A stretch of 64,000 bases of DNA from Cognatundibacterium curvum. GTDB lineage: Bacteria; Pseudomonadota; Gammaproteobacteria; Burkholderiales; Burkholderiaceae_D. Made by a program: the position numbers and the translations under genes. The stretch is from assembly GCF_014284235.1 (NCBI RefSeq), contig NZ_JACOGD010000005.1, forward strand, positions 310,001 through 374,000. The letters run 5' to 3'. The notes below the pieces were generated by a model, which saw nothing but the letters and a program-made list of their open reading frames with translations, had not been told where the DNA came from and ran no database searches. Below, in pieces: positions 46,837 through 55,993 of the stretch (the stretch's first letter is position 1; each line of letters opens with the position of its first letter).

Positions 46837-47622
46837 ATGTTGCGTCCTAGAATTATTCCTTGTTTGCTGGTGCACCAAGGGGGCTTGGTTAAGACCCAGG
46901 GCTTCAAGGACCCGAAATATGTGGGTGATCCCATCAATGCTGTCAGGATTTTTAACGAGAAAGAATCCGATGAGTTGATGGTGCTCGACATTGATGCCAC
47001 AGTCAACAAAGTAGAGCCCGACTTTGCTTTGATCGCCAAGCTGGCTGCCGAATGTCGCATGCCACTTTGCTACGGCGGCGGCGTGACCACTGCAGCGCAG
47101 GCGGCACGCATTATTGATATGGGTGTTGAGAAGGTGGCGGTTAGCGCTGCTGCCATCACCAATCCTGCGTTGTTGACGGAGATGGCAGCAGCAGTGGGAC
47201 GACAGTCAGTCGTCGCTGTGGTGGATGTGCGCAAGCGTACCGGATTGTTCGCCAAAGGGTATGAGGTGTGCACCCATAACGGCAAGGTAAGCCACAAACT
47301 GGATCCAATCGCGTTGGCCAAGCAGTTGCAAGATGCCGGTGCTGGCGAAATCGTGGTGAATTCGGTCGATAGGGATGGTCAGATGCAAGGTTATGACCTG
47401 GAGCTGGCTGCGCAATTCAAGCAGGCCTTGAAGGTGCCTGTGACCTTTTTGGGAGGCGCCGGATCACTCGATCATTTAGGCGAACTGGTCTCCAGATTGG
47501 GTGTTGTAGGAGCTGCCGCAGGCAGTCTGTTCGTTTTCAAAGGTAAATATCGTGCGGTATTGATTAACTACCCCACGCCCGAGCAAAAGAAACTGCTCTG
47601 TCACGAAGCACTAAAGAGATAA
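46837..47622 (+). CDS. wbuZ: HisF-like partner of the second amidotransferase
   Basis: 261 residues from the ATG at 46837, four bases after the HisH stop (a longer frame starts at 46819). TIM barrel with PRIIPCLLVHQGGLVKTQGF, LCYGGGVTTAAQAARI and FLGGAGSLDHLGELV. Acts with WbuY and WbuX. Order here is amidotransferase, HisH, HisF, the reverse of the last two in the first cassette. Confidence 0.87.
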   Translation: MLRPRIIPCLLVHQGGLVKTQGFKDPKYVGDPINAVRIFNEKESDELMVLDIDATVNKVEPDFALIAKLAAECRMPLCYGGGVTTAAQAARIIDMGVEKVAVSAAAITNPALLTEMAAAVGRQSVVAVVDVRKRTGLFAKGYEVCTHNGKVSHKLDPIALAKQLQDAGAGEIVVNSVDRDGQMQGYDLELAAQFKQALKVPVTFLGGAGSLDHLGELVSRLGVVGAAAGSLFVFKGKYRAVLINYPTPEQKKLLCHEALKR

Positions 47623-47625
47623 ATA

Positions 47626-48660
47626 ATGAACGTATTCCAAGACAAGGTGTTACTGATCACTGGCGGAACCGGCTCGTTTGGCAATGCCGTTCTGCGCCGT
47701 TTCCTGAATTCTGATTTGCGCGAAATTCGCATCCTGAGCCGCGATGAAAAGAAGCAGGATGACATGCGCAAGAAGTACAACAGCCCCAAGCTGAAATTCT
47801 ACATTGGCGATGTGCGCGACCCGCAGTCAGTGATGAATGCTGTGCGGGGAGTGGACTATATCTACCACGCTGCAGCGCTGAAGCAGGTGCCATCCTGCGA
47901 ATTCCACCCGCTTGAAGCAGTCAAGACCAATGTGATGGGCACGGAGAATGTGCTGGAGGCCGCTATCCAATGCGGCGTCAAGCGGGTAGTGTGTTTGAGC
48001 ACGGATAAGGCCGTATACCCCATCAACGCAATGGGTATCAGCAAAGCGATGATGGAAAAGGTGGCTGTCGCCAAGTCCCGTTCGAGCTGCAGCACCGTGA
48101 TCAATGTGACGCGCTATGGCAATGTGATGGCTTCGCGCGGCTCGGTGATCCCGTTGTTTGTAGACCAGATTCGATCGGGGCAGCCTATCACTATCACCGA
48201 TCCGAGCATGACGCGCTTTATGATGACGCTGGACGACGCTGTGGATCTGGTGCTATACGCCTTTGAGCATGGCCAGCCTGGTGAGATTTTCGTGCAGAAG
48301 GCTCCAGCGGCCACAATCGAGGTATTGACCCAGGCGCTGACTGACCTGTTGGGGAAACCAGAGCACACTGTACGCGTGATCGGCACCCGCCATGGCGAAA
48401 AGCTTTACGAGGCTTTACTTAGCCGGGAAGAAATGGCGGCCGCTGAAGACCTGGGCGGCTATTATCGCGTGCCGCCGGATTTGCGCGATCTGAACTACGG
48501 CAAATTTGTCGAGCAGGGTGAAGTCCGGATTTCTGAAGCTACCGATTACAACTCGCACAACACGACACGCCTGGATGTGGCTGGTATGCAGGCTCTGCTG
48601 TTGAAGCTTCGTTTCATGCAAGCGATTGTACGTGGTGAACACGTCGAGCTGGAGGAATAA
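47626..48660 (+). CDS. fnlA: UDP-GlcNAc 4,6-dehydratase/5-epimerase (FnlA)
   Basis: 344-residue SDR of the CapE/WbjB type. NAD motif GGTGSFG and catalytic strand DKAVYPINAMGISKAMMEKV, where Met takes the place of the usual catalytic Tyr before xxxK, as in CapE and WbjB. First enzyme of the UDP-L-FucNAc pathway. Confidence 0.92.
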   Translation: MNVFQDKVLLITGGTGSFGNAVLRRFLNSDLREIRILSRDEKKQDDMRKKYNSPKLKFYIGDVRDPQSVMNAVRGVDYIYHAAALKQVPSCEFHPLEAVKTNVMGTENVLEAAIQCGVKRVVCLSTDKAVYPINAMGISKAMMEKVAVAKSRSSCSTVINVTRYGNVMASRGSVIPLFVDQIRSGQPITITDPSMTRFMMTLDDAVDLVLYAFEHGQPGEIFVQKAPAATIEVLTQALTDLLGKPEHTVRVIGTRHGEKLYEALLSREEMAAAEDLGGYYRVPPDLRDLNYGKFVEQGEVRISEATDYNSHNTTRLDVAGMQALLLKLRFMQAIVRGEHVELEE

Positions 48661-48663
48661 ACC

Positions 48664-49770
48664 TTGAAAGTATTGGTTACAGGTGCCAATGGTTTCATTG
48701 GCAAAAATCTGGTGTTACGCTTGCGCGAACAGGCCGGTACAGAGGTGCTGACTTTTGCACGCGGAGATACCGATGCCATGTTACAGGCAGCTCTGGCGCA
48801 GGCCGATGCCATTATTCATTTGGCCGGTGAAAACCGCCCAGCATCACCCGATGCGTTTGAAACAGTCAATGCAGGCTTGACGCGGCAAATTTGCGAGGGT
48901 CTGCGTGCTGCGGGACGTTCGACTCCTTTGCTGCTCGCTTCGTCAGCTCAGGCCGCGCTGGATAATCTCTATGGCCGCAGCAAGCTGGGTGCAGAGCAGG
49001 CCGTGGAACAGTTAGCTGCAGATCACGGCAACCCGGTGGCGATCTATCGTTTGCCTGGCGTTTTTGGCAAATGGTGCAAGCCCAACTACAATTCTGTAGT
49101 GGCGACTTTTTGCCACAACAAGGCAAATGATCTGCCGGTGCAGATCAACGATGTCAACGCACGTATTCGTCTGGTTTATGTCGATGATGTGATCAATGCC
49201 TTCTGGACTTTGTTAGCGTCACCCTGGACGGGTGTGGTGCGCCCGGAAGTCGTGCCTGAATACAGCATCACCTTGGGCGAGCTGTCCGAGCAGATTGATG
49301 CCTTTAAAAACTGCAGGAGCACGCTGATATCCGAGCGTGTGGGCACTGGTCTGACGCGAGCTCTGTATGCTACATATGTAAGCTATCTGCCCAAGGACAA
49401 GTTTGCCTATGATGTGCCGGCTTATGGCGACTCTCGTGGCGTATTTGTAGAAATGCTTAAGACGCCGGATGCAGGGCAGTTTTCCTTTTTTACCGCGCAC
49501 CCTGGCATAACCCGGGGAGGGCATTATCACCATACCAAGACAGAGAAGTTTTTGGTCATCAAGGGCAAGGCCAGGTTTGGTTTCCGGCACATGCTGACCG
49601 ACGAGGTGTATCACCTTGAAACCGAAGGAGCCAAACCTCAGGTCGTGGAGACAGTACCCGGTTGGACACACGACATTACCAACGTGGGCGATGATGAAAT
49701 GGTGGTCATGCTCTGGGCAAATGAAATTTTTGATCGTGCCAATCCTGACACGATCGCTAGCAAAGTTTGA
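48664..49770 (+). CDS. fnlB: UDP-L-FucNAc pathway reductase/epimerase (FnlB)
   Basis: 368 residues from a TTG at 48664 with GAGGAATAAACC just upstream, so TTG is supported. An N-terminal SDR domain (TGANGFIGKNLVLRL) and a C-terminal cupin (GGHYHHTKTEKFLVIKGKA) form the WbjC/FnlB fusion. It gives UDP-6-deoxy-L-talose/pneumosamine-type intermediates for FnlC. The stop overlaps the fnlC start. Confidence 0.9.
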   Translation: MKVLVTGANGFIGKNLVLRLREQAGTEVLTFARGDTDAMLQAALAQADAIIHLAGENRPASPDAFETVNAGLTRQICEGLRAAGRSTPLLLASSAQAALDNLYGRSKLGAEQAVEQLAADHGNPVAIYRLPGVFGKWCKPNYNSVVATFCHNKANDLPVQINDVNARIRLVYVDDVINAFWTLLASPWTGVVRPEVVPEYSITLGELSEQIDAFKNCRSTLISERVGTGLTRALYATYVSYLPKDKFAYDVPAYGDSRGVFVEMLKTPDAGQFSFFTAHPGITRGGHYHHTKTEKFLVIKGKARFGFRHMLTDEVYHLETEGAKPQVVETVPGWTHDITNVGDDEMVVMLWANEIFDRANPDTIASKV

Positions 49771-50909
49771 TGATGAAAAAACTTAAAGTCATGTCGGTCG
49801 TGGGTACACGACCAGAAATTATCCGCCTTTCACGTGTGTTAGCTGCGCTGGATCAGCATTGCGATCATATCTTGGTGCACACAGGGCAGAACTATGATTA
49901 CGAATTAAATCAGGTTTTTTTCGATGACCTTTCAGTTCGCAAACCTGATTACTTTCTGAACAGCGCAGAGGGAAGTACTGGGGCAGCAAATACGATAGGT
50001 AACTTAATTACTGCGGTAGATCATGTATTGGCCGAAGTCAAACCAGATGCCATGCTCGTGCTTGGAGACACCAATAGTTGCCTTTCCGTGATCCCGGCAA
50101 AACGACGTAAGGTTCCTATTTTCCATATGGAAGCTGGAAATCGTTGTTTTGATTTGCGTGTCCCGGAGGAGACCAATCGTCGTATTGTAGATCACACATC
50201 GGACATCAATCTGACCTACAGCACAATTGCACGCGATTACCTGCTGCGCGAAGGTCTGCCACCAGATCAAGTCATTAAGACAGGTAGCCCGATGTATGAG
50301 GTGTTAAATCATTACATGCCACAAATTCAGGCGTCTGATGCGTTGAAGCGCTTAGGATTGACGGAGACTCAGTATTTTGTCGTGAGTGCTCATCGTGAAG
50401 AAAACATTGAGTCAGACCGGAGTTTTTCTAAACTGGTGCAAGTACTAAATGGCGTCGCTGAAGATTATAAGCTTCCCGTCGTAGTGTCCACGCATCCGCG
50501 TACTCAAAAACGAGTGGATGCGACAGGATCGACGTTCCATCCAAATGTGCGCCTCTTGAAGCCGCTTGGTTTCCATGACTATGTGAACTTGCAAATGCAT
50601 GCTAAGGCCGTATTGTCTGATAGTGGCACCATCAATGAAGAGTCTTCAATTTTAAATTTCCCTGCGTTGAATCTGAGAGAAGCGCACGAGCGTCCAGAGG
50701 GAATGGAAGAAGCTGCTGTAATGATGGTTGGATTGGAGCTTGAGCGAGTTCGACAGGGTTTAGCAATTTTGCAAACTCAGACTCAGGGTAAGGAGCGTAC
50801 TTTGCGTTTGGTGGCTGACTATAGCATGCCAAATGTGAGCGATAAGGTCGTTCGTATCATCCATAGCTATACAGACTACGTAAAACGGGTTGTCTGGAAA
50901 CAGTATTAA
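49770..50909 (+). CDS. fnlC: UDP-L-FucNAc 2-epimerase (FnlC)
   Basis: 379 residues. The ATG at 49770 overlaps the fnlB stop (TGATGATG); 49773 is equally possible. Non-hydrolysing 2-epimerase family: VVGTRPEIIRLSRVL, HTGQNYDYELNQVF, HMEAGNRCFDLRVPEETNRRI (shown in part), SDSGTINEESSIL. Final enzyme to UDP-L-FucNAc. Confidence 0.92.
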   Translation: MMKKLKVMSVVGTRPEIIRLSRVLAALDQHCDHILVHTGQNYDYELNQVFFDDLSVRKPDYFLNSAEGSTGAANTIGNLITAVDHVLAEVKPDAMLVLGDTNSCLSVIPAKRRKVPIFHMEAGNRCFDLRVPEETNRRIVDHTSDINLTYSTIARDYLLREGLPPDQVIKTGSPMYEVLNHYMPQIQASDALKRLGLTETQYFVVSAHREENIESDRSFSKLVQVLNGVAEDYKLPVVVSTHPRTQKRVDATGSTFHPNVRLLKPLGFHDYVNLQMHAKAVLSDSGTINEESSILNFPALNLREAHERPEGMEEAAVMMVGLELERVRQGLAILQTQTQGKERTLRLVADYSMPNVSDKVVRIIHSYTDYVKRVVWKQY

Positions 50910-50923
50910 TAGGTAGAGGATTT

Positions 50924-52117
50924 ATGCGCATTGTTTTAATCGCAGATACTTTTCCTCCATTGCGAAACTCCGGAGCGGTACAACTCCGAGATCTGTCAAG
51001 AGAGTTTGTACGTCAAGGACATGAGCTCACCGTATTGTTGCCGGCTGCCGATATCGATGATTCTTGGGTAATCGAGAGAATTGATGGAGTTCAGGTAGTG
51101 CGTCTGAAAGCCCCCAAAACGAAAGACATTAATTATGTCAGTCGTACCATTGGGGAGTTTCTCATGCCGTATGCGATGCGCAGAAATCTTAGCAAGAGTC
51201 CTCTTGCTGCTCAAAAATGGGATGGGGTAGTCTGGTATGCCCCATCTATTTTTCACGGTCCTCTTGCGAACAGTTTGAAAAAAAGAAGTAGTTGTAAAGG
51301 CTACCTTATCATTCGTGATATTTTCCCAGAATGGGCTGTAGACATGGGCCTGATGGGACGTGGTTTACCCTATCAATTTTTCAATTCTATCGCGCAGTAC
51401 CAGTACTCAGTAGCTGATGTCATTGGAGTGCAGACTCCCGGAAACCGTTCCTATTTCGATAGTTGGTTGAAAAAGAGTGATGGCAAACTCGAGGTGTTGC
51501 AGAATTGGCTAGGCAAGCCTGCAGCAGATAAGTGTGTTATTCGTCTCAATGAAACATCTCTCGCTGGACGTAAGGTGTTTGTCTATGCGGGAAACATGGG
51601 CGTAGCGCAGGGGATGGATATCGTTCTGCAACTGGCAGAGAAAATGCTTGTCCGGCCAGATGTGGGGTTTGTGCTTGTTGGCAGGGGGAGTGAAGTACAG
51701 CGATTAAAAACCTATGCCCAAGAACGAAGCCTTTCAAACGTATTGTTTTTTGACGAAATCGATCCCGATCAGATTCCGGATTTATATGCCCAATGCAGTG
51801 TAGGCATTGTTGCATTAGATCCGAGACATAAATCACATAATATTCCGGGTAAATTTTTGACTTATATGCAGAGCGGGCTTCCTGTTTTGGCGAACGTCAA
51901 TGCGGGGAATGATCTGTCTACACTGATTCTCAATGAAAAGGTTGGCCAGGTTTGTGAAAGTAATCAAGTCAATGATTTGCTTGAATTGGCGAATACCTTG
52001 CTTGAGCAAATTCACTCAGACCCAAATTTATCGAGCCGTTGCATTAATCTTTTTGACCGAGAATTTTCGGTGAAAAGTTCCGTTCAGCAAATTATCAAAG
52101 CTCTCTCTCACGAATAA
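50924..52117 (+). CDS. wbuB: Glycosyltransferase WbuB, probable L-FucNAc/FucNAm transferase
   Basis: 397 residues, GT4 type. N-terminal IADTFPPLRNSGAVQLRDLS and donor domain VFVYAGNMGVAQGMDIVLQLAEKM, HNIPGKFLTYMQSGLPVLA. WbuB is the usual gene after fnlABC and is predicted to transfer the L-fucosamine. RBS GGTAGAGGATTT. Last gene of the operon, 25 bases before a strong terminator. Confidence 0.88.
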   Translation: MRIVLIADTFPPLRNSGAVQLRDLSREFVRQGHELTVLLPAADIDDSWVIERIDGVQVVRLKAPKTKDINYVSRTIGEFLMPYAMRRNLSKSPLAAQKWDGVVWYAPSIFHGPLANSLKKRSSCKGYLIIRDIFPEWAVDMGLMGRGLPYQFFNSIAQYQYSVADVIGVQTPGNRSYFDSWLKKSDGKLEVLQNWLGKPAADKCVIRLNETSLAGRKVFVYAGNMGVAQGMDIVLQLAEKMLVRPDVGFVLVGRGSEVQRLKTYAQERSLSNVLFFDEIDPDQIPDLYAQCSVGIVALDPRHKSHNIPGKFLTYMQSGLPVLANVNAGNDLSTLILNEKVGQVCESNQVNDLLELANTLLEQIHSDPNLSSRCINLFDREFSVKSSVQQIIKALSHE

Positions 52118-52142
52118 AGGCATTTGAAATTAATTGCGTTTG

Positions 52143-52186
52143 AATCGCTTGACATCATTTAGTGGTGTCGGGCGATTTTGTTTTTT
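52143..52186 (+). terminator. Strong terminator of the polysaccharide operon
   Basis: A 15-bp stem (52143-52157 with 52163-52177, including some G-U pairs) with loop TTTAG is followed by TTGTTTTTT. It closes the 24.5-kb operon. Confidence 0.9.
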
Positions 52187-52269
52187 ATGAGCCTACACAG
52201 GTGTGTGTAGTCTTAGTTCTTTGTGGCCCCGTAACGGAATGGCAAGGCTATTTATGCGTAGATGCAAAG

Positions 52270-52307
52270 AGAAAAGCCACTTAACAGATTGTTCCGTTAA
52301 GCGGCTT
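52270..52307 (-). terminator. Terminator of the tRNA-Phe gene
   Basis: On the minus strand AAGCCGCTTAAC pairs with GTTAAGTGGCTT (one C/A mismatch) around a 10-base loop and is followed by TTCTCTTTG. Confidence 0.8.
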
Positions 52308-52313
52308 ATATCT

Positions 52314-52389
52314 TGGTGGCCCGGGGCGGAATCGAACCACCGACACAAGGATTTTCAATCCTCTGCTCTACCGACTGAGCTACCAGGCC
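52314..52389 (-). tRNA. tRNA-Phe, anticodon GAA
   Basis: 76 bases forming a complete cloverleaf on the minus strand: acceptor arms GGCCTGG and CCGGGCC with discriminator A and encoded CCA, D arm AGCTCAGTCGGTAGAGC, anticodon loop TTGAAAA (GAA), T arm with GGTTCGATTCC. It lies 128 bases past the operon terminator and marks the right edge of the polysaccharide region. The rest of the 433-base gap 52118-52550 holds two terminators and the -10 box of the next operon. Confidence 0.97.
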
Positions 52390-52508
52390 AAGAAACAAGA
52401 ATTATAGAGATCGAAGCCCGCTTTGGCAAGGGGGGGAGGGTGAAAATACTTGTTTTCTGCGCCAATTGTTCTTGATCTGGCGCATCGGAAGGGGCGGGAG
52501 CGCTGCCG

Positions 52509-52514
52509 TATAAT
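52509..52514 (+). promoter_or_regulatory. Candidate -10 box of the UbiH-type gene
   Basis: TATAAT lies 36 bases upstream of the ATG at 52551. No -35 hexamer is recognisable at 16-18 bases. Confidence 0.45.
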
Positions 52515-52550
52515 GGCTGACTTGTTGAAGACAAAAGAAAAGGTCACGCT

Positions 52551-53741
52551 ATGGCTCAGGTACATCATTGTGATATTTGCATCGTTGGTAATGGCGCGGT
52601 AGGGAAGGCGGCGGCACTGGGGCTGGCGCAAGCGGGTTTGACGGTTCGGGTCTTGTGTGAGTCGGCGGCACCGGCTGTGGCGTCGGCCGATTGGGATGTG
52701 CGCGTGTTCGCACTGAACCACGTGGCCTATGATTTATTGGATCAGTTAAAAGTCTGGGGTGCGCTCGATCATAGCCGGGTGGCTGCGGTGACAGGCATGC
52801 AGGTCAAGGATGGTGCGGAACAGCGCGATGGCCAGCTGGGTTTTGATGCCTATAGTGCGCGCACCCAGGAGTTAGCCTGGATCGTGGAGAACCGCAATCT
52901 GAATCTCGCGCTCGATAGCGCACTGCGCTTTGCGCAAAACCTGCAGCTGCATGTGGGCCAGGCGCAGCAATTGCATGTGGATGCGCAGGCGGCCAGGCTG
53001 ACGCTGGCGGATGGCGATGTCATTGAAACGAAGCTGATCATTGGTGCTGACGGTGCGCAGTCCTGGGTGCGTGGACAATGTGATATCGGCATGGACTATC
53101 GCTCCTACGGACAAAAGGGTGTCGTCACGAATTTCGAATGCAGCAAGCCGCATCACGGGGTGGCACATCAATGGTTTATTGAAGATCAGGGTATTATTGC
53201 GCTGCTGCCGCTGCCCGGGCAGCGCGTGTCGCTGGTTTGGTCTGCGCCGGATGCCTTGGCTGACCGCCTGGTGCGCGAGCCTTTATCCGGTCTGGTGTCT
53301 GCGCTCGAACATTACTGTCTGGAGACGCATGGGCATTTGACGCCTGTGCTGCCTGAGGATATCAAAGCCTTTCCTTTGCGCCTGATGCGTCCGCACAGCC
53401 TGATCGCTGAGCGGGTTGCGCTGATTGGCGATGCCGCACATGTGGTGCATCCGCTGGCTGGACATGGTATGAATCTGGGCTTTGGTGATGTGGCCGATTT
53501 GCTGCGTCTGGTGAAACAGCGTGATGAATTCCGCGATTGTGGTGATGCGCGTTTATTAGAAGCCTACCGCCGTGCGCGGAAACAGGATGTCTTATTAATG
53601 CAGGTGACGACCGATGGTTTGTCGCGTTTGTTTGGCTCGGATCTGGGGCCAGCGCGCCTGGTGCGGAATCTGGGAATGAACTTACTGGACCGTTTGCCAC
53701 TCATAAAGAACAAATTAATTTCTCATGCGATGGGGCGCTAA
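52551..53741 (+). CDS. UbiH/COQ6-family FAD monooxygenase
   Basis: 396 residues. FAD motif GNGAVGKAAALGLAQAGL, DG-type motif IGADGAQSWVRGQ and second FAD motif GDAAHVVHPLAGHGMNLGFGD identify the ubiquinone hydroxylase family (UbiH, UbiF, UbiI). The ring position cannot be decided by eye. dsbC follows 38 bases later, a pairing I recall from related genomes. Confidence 0.9.
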   Translation: MAQVHHCDICIVGNGAVGKAAALGLAQAGLTVRVLCESAAPAVASADWDVRVFALNHVAYDLLDQLKVWGALDHSRVAAVTGMQVKDGAEQRDGQLGFDAYSARTQELAWIVENRNLNLALDSALRFAQNLQLHVGQAQQLHVDAQAARLTLADGDVIETKLIIGADGAQSWVRGQCDIGMDYRSYGQKGVVTNFECSKPHHGVAHQWFIEDQGIIALLPLPGQRVSLVWSAPDALADRLVREPLSGLVSALEHYCLETHGHLTPVLPEDIKAFPLRLMRPHSLIAERVALIGDAAHVVHPLAGHGMNLGFGDVADLLRLVKQRDEFRDCGDARLLEAYRRARKQDVLLMQVTTDGLSRLFGSDLGPARLVRNLGMNLLDRLPLIKNKLISHAMGR

Positions 53742-53779
53742 GCCTCACGCTTCATGGCGATGGCCGAAGGAAAAAAGTA

Positions 53780-54523
53780 ATGAAGCTGAAGTTCGTGGCA
53801 ATCGCCGCAGTAAGTCTGTTATCCGGTCTGGTCTCTATGCAGGTAGCGGCGCAGACGCCGCAGGAAACCGCCGTTAAAAAATTGGTTGAGCCGCGTCTGG
53901 GCGAGGGTGTGAAAGTCGATTCCGTGACTAAGACTCCTTATTCCGGGCTGTTTGAAGTCCGGGTTGGCAGCGACGTGATTTATACCGATGAAAAAGCGCA
54001 GTTTCTATTCGTCGGCAATGTGATCGATGCCAAGTCAGGCACCAATTACACACGCGCCAGAACCGAAGAGCTGAGTAAGATTAAATTCTCCGATCTGCCG
54101 CTGGAGCTGGCACTGAAGATGGTGAAAGGCGATGGCAAGCGCGTCATCGCCGTGTTTGAAGATCCGAATTGCGGTTACTGCAAACAATTCCGTAAAACCC
54201 TGGCAGGTATGGACAATATTACGGTTTATACCTTCATGTATAACATCCTGTCGGATGATTCCACCGCCAAATCCAAAAACATCTGGTGCGCTTCTGACCG
54301 CAATAAAGCCTGGGATGACTGGATGATCAGTGGTAAAACCGCATCGACCGCACCGGCGAATTGCATCACTCCCCATGACAAAGTATTGGCACTGGGGCAG
54401 AAACTGCGTGTGACTGGAACCCCGGCGATTTTCTTTAGCGATGGCACCCGCATTCCGGGCGCGGTCAACGCCAAAGGCCTGGAAGAAAAGTTCGCCAGCA
54501 TTGCCGGTGGCAAGGCCAACTAA
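53780..54523 (+). CDS. dsbC: Periplasmic disulfide isomerase DsbC
   Basis: 247 residues: signal peptide cleaved near VAAQT, N-terminal dimerisation domain, and a thioredoxin fold with the active site CGYC (DPNCGYCKQF, near 131). A second Cys pair lies in NIWCAS and PANC. TGTPAIFF carries the cis-Pro. It isomerises wrong disulfides. The stop overlaps the next start. Confidence 0.93.
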   Translation: MKLKFVAIAAVSLLSGLVSMQVAAQTPQETAVKKLVEPRLGEGVKVDSVTKTPYSGLFEVRVGSDVIYTDEKAQFLFVGNVIDAKSGTNYTRARTEELSKIKFSDLPLELALKMVKGDGKRVIAVFEDPNCGYCKQFRKTLAGMDNITVYTFMYNILSDDSTAKSKNIWCASDRNKAWDDWMISGKTASTAPANCITPHDKVLALGQKLRVTGTPAIFFSDGTRIPGAVNAKGLEEKFASIAGGKAN

Positions 54524-55128
54524 TGGCTGAGTCCGCAGCCTGGACTGGCATCTTGCTGGCAGCCGGGCGCGGACGTCGTTTTGACCCGGGTGGGCAGCAA
54601 TCCAAATTGCTGATGCCCTGGGGAGAGTACAGCTCGGTTGCTGTGGCTTGTGCCACACGCCTGTTACAGGCTTTTCCACTAACTATCGCTGTCTTGCGAC
54701 CTGATCAGCAGGAATTGCAGCGGCAACTGGCGGATGCCGGTTGTGCAATTGTGTTGACTGAACAAGCCGATCTTGGCATGGCCCATAGCCTGCGTGCTGC
54801 CTTGCTGCAGACTCAGCACAGTGCTGGCTGGCTGGTGGCATTGGCCGATATGCCCTGTGTTAAAGCCGGGAGTTTCCAAGCTATCCGGCGCGCCGCCTTA
54901 GCCGGGCATCAGATCGTGGTGCCCGAATACCAGGGGCAGCGCGGAAATCCGGTGGCATTTGCTGCCTCCTGTCTGCCTGAATTACTGCAATTGCAGGGTG
55001 ATCAGGGTGCGCGGGGTCTGTTGAATTCGGCGCTGGTACATCGGCTGGCATTGGATGATGCCGGGATTTGCCAGGATATCGACACGCCCGATGACTGGCA
55101 TCATTTGCGCCGCAATGGGGATATCTGA
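54523..55128 (+). CDS. MobA-like NTP transferase (MocA family)
   Basis: 201 residues. The nucleotide loop LLAAGRGRRFDPGGQQSKLL and VALADMPCVKAG and QGQRGNPVAF match the molybdenum-cofactor cytidylyltransferase group (MocA/MobA-like). The actual substrate is not certain. It overlaps the dsbC stop. Confidence 0.8.
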   Translation: MAESAAWTGILLAAGRGRRFDPGGQQSKLLMPWGEYSSVAVACATRLLQAFPLTIAVLRPDQQELQRQLADAGCAIVLTEQADLGMAHSLRAALLQTQHSAGWLVALADMPCVKAGSFQAIRRAALAGHQIVVPEYQGQRGNPVAFAASCLPELLQLQGDQGARGLLNSALVHRLALDDAGICQDIDTPDDWHHLRRNGDI

Positions 55129-55364
55129 GCGCTATACGCCCGATTTTCACGCTTTTTTCTGCAAAACTGTGACTTTCTGCACAGTGTCAGTGCTGTTCCA
55201 ACTATAGATGTATATCTAACTTGAGTATTTCCTCTTAGAATATCGTTTTCCTGAATTTGATAGGAAAATTTTCATGCGACGAAGTTGCTCGTAAGCAGTA
55301 TTTTCAAAATATTGCTATGCTGACCAGCTTCATCGCGAGACTTGGTGGCGTACGGCTAAATTTT

Positions 55365-55817
55365 ATGAATAATCTCAATCAAAAACTGGTAATACGACTG
55401 GGCTTTGCTGGCCTGATTCCGTTTATTTTGCTGACGGTACTGTGCTGGATCGTGCATCCGGACTGGCTGGGGTATTTCATCAAAGCGCAGCTGGCCTATG
55501 GCATCGTGATTTTGTCTTTCCTGGGTGGTTTGCATTGGGGCGTTACGCTGATGGCCCAGGGTAAGGACGACGAAGAAACCCGGCGGGCAATGATCTGGGG
55601 CGTCATCCCCACGCTGATTGCCTGGTGTTCTCTGAGTAATATGCTGTTCGGTTTTGTGGTGCAGGTAGTCGGCTTCATTGCGGCCTATAAAATCGATAAA
55701 AAACTGTATCAGAGTTATGCGGTACCAGCCTGGTTTATCGATCTGCGTTTGCAACTGACTCGCGTCGTCGTGGGTGCGCAGATATTCACTTTTATCGCCG
55801 CCAACGTACGTAGCTGA
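55365..55817 (+). CDS. DUF3429 membrane protein
   Basis: 150 residues from the ATG at 55365. The frame is open to 55257 through a TTG, but the chosen start gives the usual DUF3429 length and N-terminus. Four membrane helices (LGFAGLIPFILLTVLCWIV, LAYGIVILSFLGGLHWG). Function unknown. A terminator follows at once. Confidence 0.75.
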   Translation: MNNLNQKLVIRLGFAGLIPFILLTVLCWIVHPDWLGYFIKAQLAYGIVILSFLGGLHWGVTLMAQGKDDEETRRAMIWGVIPTLIAWCSLSNMLFGFVVQVVGFIAAYKIDKKLYQSYAVPAWFIDLRLQLTRVVVGAQIFTFIAANVRS

Positions 55818-55822
55818 ACGCC

Positions 55823-55854
55823 AAAACCAGAGTCTGCTCTGGTTTTGTTTTATT
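55823..55854 (+). terminator. Terminator after the DUF3429 gene
   Basis: AAAACCAGAG-TCTG-CTCTGGTTTT is a 10-bp stem with a 4-base loop followed by GTTTTATT, six bases past the stop. Confidence 0.88.
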
Positions 55855-55993
55855 CAGGACTGACGCATATCCCCCGGCGATGTACAGGCTCACACTCAGC
55901 AGTGCCTGTCTTTAACGCCATGTCTGACAGGGGCAGGTTTCAGTCCGCTATTATTTAATTTGATTTCACTTCATTTCAGAAAGATCGTTGAGC

